NCBI RefSeq assembly: GCF_002356315.1
Contig: NZ_AP018164.1
Coordinates: 2,108,001-2,172,000, forward strand
Origin: Mycobacterium shigaense
Lineage (GTDB): Bacteria > Actinomycetota > Actinomycetes > Mycobacteriales > Mycobacteriaceae
Length of the DNA: 64,000 nt
Direction of reading: 5' to 3'
In this document: one piece after another, positions 24,724 through 31,442 of the stretch
How the letters are laid out: each line of letters opens with the position of its first letter
Position numbering within the stretch: position 1 is the first letter of the stretch
Made by a program: the position numbers and the translations under genes
The notes under the pieces: generated by a model
What the model was told of the DNA's origin: nothing
The model's input: the letters and a program-made list of their open reading frames with translations, nothing else
Database searches by the model: none

Positions 24724-26126
24724 ACCTCTCTGGGGTCGGTCAGTCGGCCGGTGATGGCGCTGGCAGCTACTGTCGCGGGGCTAGCGAGGTGGGTGCGCAC
24801 TCCAGGGCCCTGCCGGTTTTCGAAGTTGCGGTTGGTGGTGCTCACGACACGTGCTCCCGGCGGGAACCGATCTCCGCCGGCGTAGAAGCACATGCCGCAA
24901 CCTGATTCACGCCACTGAACGCCTGCGTCGACAAATATCTTGTCGATGCCTTCCGCCTCGGCCGCACGACGTACCGCAGTGGATCCGGGCACGCACATGG
25001 CGGTGACGCCGTCGGCGACCTTGTGTCCGCGCAGCACCTCGGCGGCCACCCGAAGATCGCTGAGCCGAGCATTGGTGCAGGAGCCGATGTAGGCCGCATC
25101 GATCGCAGTCCCGGCAAGCGGTCTGCCTGGTTGTAATCCCATGTACTGCAATGCTTGTTGCGTGCCTGCGGGATCAGCCGTGTCGGTCGGATCGGGGATC
25201 GCCATGTCGATGGCTCCGCCGTGTGCGGGGCTGGTACCCCACGTGACATGAGGCACCAGCGCCGCGGAGTCAATATGTGTGGTGCGCGTGAATAGGGCAT
25301 CGGGGTCACTGACGAGGCGTTGCCACGCTTGCGTGGCGGCTGCCCAGTCATCGCCACGAGGCGCGTAGGGACGCCCGGCCAGAAAATTCAGCAAGGTGTC
25401 GTCGGGTGCGATGACCGCGGTGCGCGCGCCGGTTTCAGTGGCCATGTTGCACAATGTCAAACGCCCTTCAATGTCAAGAGAGCTGACCGCTTGGCCGCGA
25501 AACTCGATTGCGTGTCCGGTGGCGCCGTTGGCACCAATGGCGGCAAGCAACGCCAGGTTGAGGTCTTTGGCGTAGACATGGTGGCCCAGCGGACCGTCGA
25601 AGCAGACGAGCATGCTCGCCGGACGTTTCATCGCGAGTGTTTGTGTGGCTAAGGCGTGTTCGCAGTCCGTCACGCCCACGCCCCATGCCAATGCGCCCAT
25701 GGCCCCCAGCGTTGGGGTGTGGCTGTCGCAGCAGATCATCGTGGTGCCTGGCAGGGCAATGCCTTGCTCGGGGAACACCACGTGTGAGATGCCTTGGCGT
25801 GCGTCGTCAACATCGAAGAGACTTACCTGGTGTCGATGCGCTTGTTCGCGGAACGTGTCGATAAACATGGCTCCGCTGGGAACTGGTGTTGAGCCCGAGG
25901 GATCCCTATTGGGTCGGGTGTCGACCACGTGGTCCATGGTGCCGAAGACCAGGTTTCGGTCAAGTGGGCTGCGCCCCTCGTCAGTGAGTGCGCGCAGAGC
26001 TAGCCCGCCGCTGCGGTCGTGCAACAATACGCGGTCGATGTAGAGCAGCGACGTGCCGTCATCGAGCTCGGCGACAACATGGTCGTCCCAGATCTTGTCC
26101 ACGATGGTACGAGGCTGGCCGGTCAT
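24720..26126 (-). CDS. LeuC-like hydratase large subunit with [4Fe-4S] ligands
   Basis: 468 aa aconitase-superfamily subunit. The cluster cysteines are C350 (GSCTNARLSD) and C410/C413 (ESGCGMC); the motif CCDSHTPTLGAMGALAWGVG is conserved. Length fits LeuC. The ATG overlaps the lyase stop by 4 bp and its stop overlaps the LeuD-like start. With the small subunit it should add water to, or isomerise, a hydroxy-dicarboxylate; the reaction partner is suggested by the adjacent lyase. Confidence 0.87.
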   Translation of the reverse strand: MTGQPRTIVDKIWDDHVVAELDDGTSLLYIDRVLLHDRSGGLALRALTDEGRSPLDRNLVFGTMDHVVDTRPNRDPSGSTPVPSGAMFIDTFREQAHRHQVSLFDVDDARQGISHVVFPEQGIALPGTTMICCDSHTPTLGAMGALAWGVGVTDCEHALATQTLAMKRPASMLVCFDGPLGHHVYAKDLNLALLAAIGANGATGHAIEFRGQAVSSLDIEGRLTLCNMATETGARTAVIAPDDTLLNFLAGRPYAPRGDDWAAATQAWQRLVSDPDALFTRTTHIDSAALVPHVTWGTSPAHGGAIDMAIPDPTDTADPAGTQQALQYMGLQPGRPLAGTAIDAAYIGSCTNARLSDLRVAAEVLRGHKVADGVTAMCVPGSTAVRRAAEAEGIDKIFVDAGVQWRESGCGMCFYAGGDRFPPGARVVSTTNRNFENRQGPGVRTHLASPATVAASAITGRLTDPREV

Positions 26127-26989
26127 GATAGGTATCGCGCTTCGAGCTGTTCGACCTCATTCATACCGAACAGGTTATGCGCCTCGCGGAACGGCAGCAG
26201 CAAATCGCTGAGACCGGCGGTGTCGCCGTCTTTGCGGACGCGCGCCAGTGCCTCCCTCATGCCGCCTAGAGCGGCCAGCAGCAGTACGCCCGGCAGGCTG
26301 ACCCGGGCCACACCAAGTTCTTGTAGTTCGGTGAACGCCAACCGCTCGGGCGATTTTCCGCCCTCAACGATGTTGACTGCCACCGGACCGTGGATGTTAT
26401 CGACGGCGTGCCGAATTTCGTCTCGTGACGTTACTCCCTCGACGAAGATCATCGTGGCTCCCGCTTCTAGATAGGCGTTGCCGCGACGGATCACTCCTGA
26501 CAATCCTTCGACCGCGAGCGCATCGGTGCGGGCATTGATCACAAAATCTGGGTCCCGCCGCGCATCAGCGGCGGCGCGGATCTTGGCTACTGCCTCCTCG
26601 AGACCGATCAACTCCTTTCCGGCGAGGTGGCCGCAGCGCTTGGGGGAGACCTGGTCCTCGAGGTTGATCCCTGCGGCACCGAGGTCTTCAAACGCTCTGA
26701 CCGTGTAGTAGCTACTCACGGCGTTACCGAAACCATTGTCGCCGTCCGCCATTACCGGTACATCCACACTGCGCACGATGCGAGCGGTGCAGGCCGCCAT
26801 GTCTTCGAGTGAAATCAACGAGTAGTCCGGCCGGCCGAAGTGAAATCCGGAGATCGCCGCACCGCTGCACTGCAGTGCTGCAAACCCGGCTTGTTCGGCT
26901 AGTTTTGCGCTGCTGGTATCGAAAACACCTGGCATAACCAATATCTCGGGATCAAGAATCAAGTTCTTCAAAATCGACCCTTTACCCAT
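26123..26989 (-). CDS. Isocitrate lyase/PEP mutase superfamily C-C lyase
   Basis: 288 aa TIM-barrel protein. The metal-binding motif is ADGDNGFG (D82, D84) and the catalytic loop is EDQVSPKRCGH with C119 and H121. KRCGH marks true lyases (methylisocitrate, dimethylmalate, isocitrate) as opposed to PEP mutases. FVINARTDA follows. The start at 26989 was chosen because GGAGG lies five to six bases upstream; a frame 57 nt longer has no ribosome site. It is the first gene of the operon. Likely products are pyruvate, glyoxylate or succinate plus a small acid, depending on the substrate made by the LeuCD-like hydratase. Confidence 0.85.
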   Translation of the reverse strand: MGKGSILKNLILDPEILVMPGVFDTSSAKLAEQAGFAALQCSGAAISGFHFGRPDYSLISLEDMAACTARIVRSVDVPVMADGDNGFGNAVSSYYTVRAFEDLGAAGINLEDQVSPKRCGHLAGKELIGLEEAVAKIRAAADARRDPDFVINARTDALAVEGLSGVIRRGNAYLEAGATMIFVEGVTSRDEIRHAVDNIHGPVAVNIVEGGKSPERLAFTELQELGVARVSLPGVLLLAALGGMREALARVRKDGDTAGLSDLLLPFREAHNLFGMNEVEQLEARYLS

Positions 26990-27436
26990 CTTGCCTCCTC
27001 TTCTAACGCGGTTCTGGTCGCGGGCTGCCAACAGCATCCGCGCCACTGGAAGTCGACATGGTGTGCGACGCCGTGACGTGCTGGCTGATGCCGGACCGTG
27101 AGAACCGCTCGGTCCGCCGAGCGAGTGGGATGCCCGGTGTGGGCCATACCAACAGCATAGATATCGACAGTATAAACTGTCAATATACGTGTTGCGGTGG
27201 TCATCATTTGGTTGTCGACGCTCACCGCACTACGCGCGTGGCGCAGTGGCCGGCGCGAACTTTCCGCTCACCGGGATCGCAAAGGCCGTTCGTTTTCCCA
27301 GGTGGCGCAATGGCCGTCGGGGCCTGGATTTGGGCTGGTGGACACCGAAGTGCACCCGGCGCAATAGGCTTTCCCTGCCTTGCAGGCCCCGATCGCCCGC
27401 CCCAAAAGCGCCCCTGAGCTGCGTTAGCGTGGCGAC
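26990..27436. other. 447-bp divergent intergenic region between the lyase operon and the GntR/UTRA gene
   Basis: It contains the 26-bp palindrome at 27161-27186 and, at its right end, a TAGCGT -10-like element (27425-27430) six bases before the GntR GTG, suggesting a leaderless transcript. No convincing gene, tRNA or terminator was seen in the remainder. Confidence 0.6.
27161..27186. promoter_or_regulatory. 26-bp palindromic operator upstream of the lyase-leuCD-like operon
   Basis: Arms ATATCGACAGT and ACTGTCAATAT flank the spacer ATAA, with 10 of 11 positions complementary. It lies 172 bp before the lyase start. The right arm recurs beside the MarR gene at 22981-22991. Confidence 0.7.
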
Positions 27437-28189
27437 GTGGCTGAGGCGATACCCATTCGCGGACCCCGGGCCGACCGCGCCCGCCGGGTCGCGGACGTGC
27501 TGCGCCAGCAGATCCACGCCGCCACCTATCCCGACGGGCTGCCCGCCGAAAGCGAATTAGCGGCCGAGTTTTCCGTGTCGCGCAACACCATTCGCGAGGC
27601 CCTGGCAGCCCTGAAATACGAAGGTCTGATCGACCGCGGACCCAAGGTCGGCACCCATGTCGCGCAACGCAAATACGACCACCGGATCGACTCGCTGCTG
27701 GGGCTGAAGGAAACCTTCAAACACATCGGCGAGGTCCGCAACGAGGTGCGCGCCGCCATGTCCGTGGTCGCGCCGCCCGCGGTCGCCAACCGACTGCGGT
27801 TGGAACCCGGTCAGCAGGCGGTATTCATCGAGCGGCTGCGGTATCTCGGCGATCTGCCGCTCAGTCTCGACCTGACCTACCTCGCGCCCGACATCGGGAC
27901 GCAGATTCTGGATTACCCGCTGGAAACCAACGACGTCTTCGCGCTCATCGAGCAGGTGAGCGGACACCGGCTGGGCTCCGCGGCGCTGGCATTGGAGGCT
28001 ATTCCGGCCGATGCGCACTCCGCGGCGACGCTGCAGGTGCCCGACGGATCCGCGCTGCTGATGCTGGAACGACTTACCAGCCTCGACGACGGCAGGCCCG
28101 TTGACCTGGAATATATCCGGATGCGGGGAGATCGAATAACTATGCGGGGCAATCTGTTACGCGCCGCGCCGACAAGGAGCGAGCCATGA
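27437..28189 (+). CDS. GntR family regulator, UTRA (HutC-like) subgroup
   Basis: 250 aa. The winged helix is at about residues 16-78 (LPAESELAAEFSVSRNTIREAL, GLIDRGPKVGTHVA) and the UTRA effector domain at about 95-245 (VFIERLRYLGDLPLSLDLTYLAPD, ALLMLERLTSLDDGRPVDLEYI). It starts with a GTG six bases after TAGCGT, consistent with a leaderless mRNA. Its stop overlaps the ferredoxin ATG, making it the first gene of the operon it presumably controls. Confidence 0.87.
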   Translation: MAEAIPIRGPRADRARRVADVLRQQIHAATYPDGLPAESELAAEFSVSRNTIREALAALKYEGLIDRGPKVGTHVAQRKYDHRIDSLLGLKETFKHIGEVRNEVRAAMSVVAPPAVANRLRLEPGQQAVFIERLRYLGDLPLSLDLTYLAPDIGTQILDYPLETNDVFALIEQVSGHRLGSAALALEAIPADAHSAATLQVPDGSALLMLERLTSLDDGRPVDLEYIRMRGDRITMRGNLLRAAPTRSEP

Positions 28190-28416
28190 CGCTGGTCGAC
28201 AACAACCGCGCCGACGTGCCGGTGACGATCGACGAATCGCTCTGTATCGACGGTTGTACGCTCTGCGTCGACGTCTGTCCGCTGGACGCCCTGGCGATCA
28301 ACCCCGACACCGGGAAAGCGTTCATGCATGTCGACGAATGCTGGTATTGCGGTCCGTGCGCAGCTCGCTGCCCAACGGGCGCCGTCACGGTCAACATGCC
28401 GTATCTCATACGCTGA
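28186..28416 (+). CDS. 2x[4Fe-4S] ferredoxin, AprB-like partner
   Basis: 76 aa with eight cysteines in two groups. The first, C20-x3-C24-x2-C27-x3-C31-P, has a three-residue first gap in place of the usual two. The second is C52-x2-C55-x2-C58-x3-C62-P. It resembles the ferredoxin subunit of adenylylsulfate reductase and small dicluster ferredoxins. It overlaps the regulator gene by 4 bp and lies in the same operon as an AprA/FrdA-like flavoprotein, so it is the probable electron carrier to or from that enzyme. Confidence 0.87.
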   Translation: MTLVDNNRADVPVTIDESLCIDGCTLCVDVCPLDALAINPDTGKAFMHVDECWYCGPCAARCPTGAVTVNMPYLIR

Positions 28417-28441
28417 AATAATCTAGACCCCAAGGCAGTTC

Positions 28442-29830
28442 ATGAAACGACATGCAGCCTGGCTGGCGTCGGTTGTGTTCGCCATTGCCGCAACCGTCTC
28501 CGGTTGCTCGCTGGAACCCCTTTCGGCCTCCTCCGGTGTGGTCAACGTGGTGGTCGGCTACCAGTCCAAGACCATCAACACCGTCACCGCGGGGACCCTG
28601 TTGAGGGCCCAGGGCTACTTTGAGCGCCGGCTGGCCGACATCACCACCCGCACCGGAACCAAGTACGCGATCCGCTGGCAGGACTACGACACGGGCGCCC
28701 CGATCACCGCACAGATGCTCGCCGAGAAGATCGACATCGGCTCGATGGGCGACTACCCGATGTTGATCAACGGCTCCAAGACGCAGGGCAACCCGCTGGC
28801 GAAAACCGAGATCGTCTCGATCACCGGCTATAACCCCAAGGGTGCGCTGAACATGGTTGTGGTGAAGCCGGATTCGTCAGCCACCACGCTGGCCGACCTG
28901 GCCGGCACCAAGGTCTCGGCAAGCGTCGGCTCGGCGGGCCACGGCACTCTGGTCCGCGCCCTGGACCGGGCCGGGATCACCGGTGTCGAGGTTCTCAACC
29001 AGCAGCCGCAGATCGGGGCTTCGGCCCTGGAATCGGGTCAGGTGCAGGGCCTTTCGCAGTTCGTAGCCTGGCCCGGGCTGCTGGTCTACCAGGGCAAAGC
29101 CAAATTGCTCTACGACGGCGCCGAGCTGAACCTGCCCACCCTGCACGGTGTCGTGGTGCGGCGTTCGTACGCATCGGCTCACTCCGAGGTGCTCGCCGCG
29201 TTCCTGCAGGCGCAACTGGACGCGACCGATTTCCTCAACGACAAGCCACTCGAAGCGGCGCGGATCGTCGCCCAGGCGAGCGGCCTGCCCCAGGAAGTGG
29301 TGTACCTCTACAACGGGCCGGGTGGGACGTCGTTCGACCCCACGCTCAAGCCATCGCTGGTCGATGCGCTGAAAAGCGATGTGCCATATCTGAAGTCGAT
29401 CGGCGACTTCGCCGATCTCGACGTGTCCGGGTTTGTGCAGGACGCGCCGCTGCGCGCGGTGTTCGCCGCCCGTGACCGCGACTACAACGCGGCCCGGGCC
29501 TCGGGCGCCAACCCGTCGTTGCTCAGCGGCGATCCTCGGCTGGCGAGTGAACTGTGGCTGGACGGAGCCGATTCCACTCAGACGGTCTCGAGCCCCACCG
29601 CGCTCCTCGGCGCCATCCGGGACGCGACCGCACGCGGAGGCAAGGTTCGGGCAGCCTACGTTCCCGACACCGAATTCGGCACCCGGTGGTTCGCCGACAA
29701 GGCGGTATGGGTGCGACAGGGCCAGGCCTACCTACCCTTCGGGACTGCGGCGGGGGCGCATCGCTACCTCGCCGCACATCCGGGCAGCGTTGCCATCAAC
29801 TATCAACAGGCACTGGGAGGTTCGGCATGA
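28442..29830 (+). CDS. SsuA/TauA-like ABC substrate-binding lipoprotein with extra C-terminal domain
   Basis: 462 aa. A signal peptide ends in the lipobox VSGC with C22 as the lipidated residue. Residues about 33-340 follow the nitrate/sulfonate/taurine-binding pattern (VVVGYQSKTINTVTAGTLL, AEKIDIGSMGDYPML, DLAGTKVSASVGSAGHGTL). Residues about 395-462 form an additional domain not usual for SsuA. Its pattern (RWFADKAVWVRQGQAYLPFG...AHRYLAAHPGS) recalls NosL-type metal chaperone sequences, a resemblance by eye only. Its stop overlaps the permease start. Ligand unknown; organosulfur compounds are the family norm. Confidence 0.85.
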   Translation: MKRHAAWLASVVFAIAATVSGCSLEPLSASSGVVNVVVGYQSKTINTVTAGTLLRAQGYFERRLADITTRTGTKYAIRWQDYDTGAPITAQMLAEKIDIGSMGDYPMLINGSKTQGNPLAKTEIVSITGYNPKGALNMVVVKPDSSATTLADLAGTKVSASVGSAGHGTLVRALDRAGITGVEVLNQQPQIGASALESGQVQGLSQFVAWPGLLVYQGKAKLLYDGAELNLPTLHGVVVRRSYASAHSEVLAAFLQAQLDATDFLNDKPLEAARIVAQASGLPQEVVYLYNGPGGTSFDPTLKPSLVDALKSDVPYLKSIGDFADLDVSGFVQDAPLRAVFAARDRDYNAARASGANPSLLSGDPRLASELWLDGADSTQTVSSPTALLGAIRDATARGGKVRAAYVPDTEFGTRWFADKAVWVRQGQAYLPFGTAAGAHRYLAAHPGSVAINYQQALGGSA

Positions 29831-30705
29831 CTGCCTACGTAACCGGAGAACCGGCCGCCCAGGTGGCCGACGATGCCGTCGGCGCGGTTCCGGCGGCCGG
29901 CATCGACACCACGCGGCGATCCTCCTCGCCCTGGCGGTGGCGGTTGCTGCGGCTGGTCTCGGTGGCCGCGGCGATCGGGCTGTGGCAATTGCTCACGGCG
30001 GGTAAGGTGCGCCTGCTGCTGCGGTTCGACACGTTGCCGACCGTCACCCAGACCGTCAATGCGCTGCATCGCCGGCTGGGCACCTATGAGTATTGGCTTG
30101 ACCTGGCGCAGTCGCTGATCCGCATCCTCACCGGCTTCGGGCTGGCTGCGGTGATCGGCGTTGCCACCGGCGTCTTGCTGGGCCGTTCGCGCTTGTTCGC
30201 CAACACCTTCGGCCCGCTGACCGAGTTGATCCGACCCGTTCCGGCCATCGCGATGGTTCCGGTGGCCATCCTGCTGTTCCCCACCGACGAGGCCGGCATC
30301 GTGTTCATCACGTTCCTCGCGGCCTACTTCCCGATCCTGGTCAGCACCCGGCACGCGGTGCGGGCGCTGCCCACCCTGTGGGAGGACTCGGTGCGGACCC
30401 TGGGCGGCGGCCGGTGGGACGTGCTGACCCAGGTGGTGTTGCCGGGGATCCTGCCCGGGGTGTTCGGCGGCCTGTCCGTCGGCATGGGCGTGGCGTGGAT
30501 CTGCGTGATCTCCGCCGAGATGATCTCGGGCCGTCTCGGCATCGGTTACCGCACCTGGCAGGACTACACCGTGCTGTCCTACCCGCAGGTGTTCGTCGGC
30601 ATCATCACCATCGGGGTGCTGGGATTCGTTACGGCCGCGGCCGTCGAACTGTTGGGCCGCCGCGTCACGCGCTGGCTGCCCCGTGCGGAGGAGGGGACTA
30701 GATGA
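29827..30705 (+). CDS. SsuC/TauC-like ABC transporter permease
   Basis: 292 aa from ATG 29827, overlapping the binding-protein stop by 4 bp. The cytoplasmic tail is about 50 residues long before the first of six membrane segments. The EAA-type loop reads EDSVRTLGGGRWDVLTQVVLPG with the usual glycine. It belongs to the nitrate/sulfonate/taurine permease group and works with the neighbouring ATPase. Confidence 0.87.
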   Translation: MTAYVTGEPAAQVADDAVGAVPAAGIDTTRRSSSPWRWRLLRLVSVAAAIGLWQLLTAGKVRLLLRFDTLPTVTQTVNALHRRLGTYEYWLDLAQSLIRILTGFGLAAVIGVATGVLLGRSRLFANTFGPLTELIRPVPAIAMVPVAILLFPTDEAGIVFITFLAAYFPILVSTRHAVRALPTLWEDSVRTLGGGRWDVLTQVVLPGILPGVFGGLSVGMGVAWICVISAEMISGRLGIGYRTWQDYTVLSYPQVFVGIITIGVLGFVTAAAVELLGRRVTRWLPRAEEGTR

Positions 30706-31442
30706 CGGTAGGCATGACACTGGAGCTGGATCGAGTGCGGTTGTCCTACACGGGAACTCCCGTCATCGACGGCTTGAGCCTGGCGGTGCGACCGGGTGAG
30801 ATCCTGGTACTCACCGGGCCCTCGGGCTGCGGCAAGTCGACCGTGCTGCGCGCGCTGGCCGGTCTGCTGGTGCCCGACGGCGGCCGGGTGCTCGCCGACG
30901 ACGCCGAGGTGACCACCACGTCGGGCGACCGCGGCATGGTGTTCCAGGACAATGCGCTGCTGCCGTGGCGCACGGTGCGGTCCAATATCGAACTGGCGCT
31001 GCGGCTGCGCGGCGAACCCCGCGCGACCCGACGTTCGGCGGCGGAGCACTGGATCGACGAGCTCGGCCTCACCGGTTTCGGCAATTACCTCCCCAAGAGC
31101 CTGTCCGGTGGGATGCGCCAGCGCGTGCAGCTGGCCCGCGGCCTGGCCGGGGCACCCCGCGCGGTGATGATGGACGAGCCGTTCGGGGCGCTGGACACCC
31201 AAACCCGTGCCGCCATGCAGCGTCTGCTGATCGACACCTGGCAGACCCATCCGACCACGATCGTGTTCGTCACCCACGACGTCGACGAGGCGCTGGCGCT
31301 GGGGGACCGCATCGTGGTGCTGGGCCGGGCGGGCCGGCCGCTGCGCGCGGTGCGGGAGGTGCCCGACCCCCGTACTGACCGCCCGCGCGATGAACTGCGC
31401 GCGGAAATCATTGCGGCGCTCGATCATTCGGTGGCCGCCTAA
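30702..31442 (+). CDS. SsuB/TauB-like ABC transporter ATP-binding protein
   Basis: 246 aa. Walker A is GPSGCGKST, the Q-loop FQDNALLPW, the signature LSGGMRQR, Walker B AVMMDEPFGALD, and the switch histidine is in VFVTHDVDEAL. It overlaps the permease by 4 bp, and its stop shares a base with the next ATG (TAATG). It matches the ATPases of sulfonate and taurine importers. Confidence 0.88.
   Translation: MTVGMTLELDRVRLSYTGTPVIDGLSLAVRPGEILVLTGPSGCGKSTVLRALAGLLVPDGGRVLADDAEVTTTSGDRGMVFQDNALLPWRTVRSNIELALRLRGEPRATRRSAAEHWIDELGLTGFGNYLPKSLSGGMRQRVQLARGLAGAPRAVMMDEPFGALDTQTRAAMQRLLIDTWQTHPTTIVFVTHDVDEALALGDRIVVLGRAGRPLRAVREVPDPRTDRPRDELRAEIIAALDHSVAA

Noticed and set aside
24055..26126. Biosynthetic leuCD for leucine
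   Set aside because: Coupled to a KRCGH lyase and an isochorismatase-fold gene under a MarR-type regulator, with no leucine genes nearby; a catabolic hydratase fits better, though not proven.
23465..26989. Nicotinate/maleamate degradation operon
   Set aside because: The isochorismatase-fold protein lacks the amidase cysteine and no nicotinate hydroxylase or ring-opening dioxygenase is present.
22978..27186. Paired 14-bp repeats as attachment sites of an integrated element
   Set aside because: No integrase, transposase or tRNA nearby, and one copy is half of a palindrome in a promoter region; an operator explains it better.
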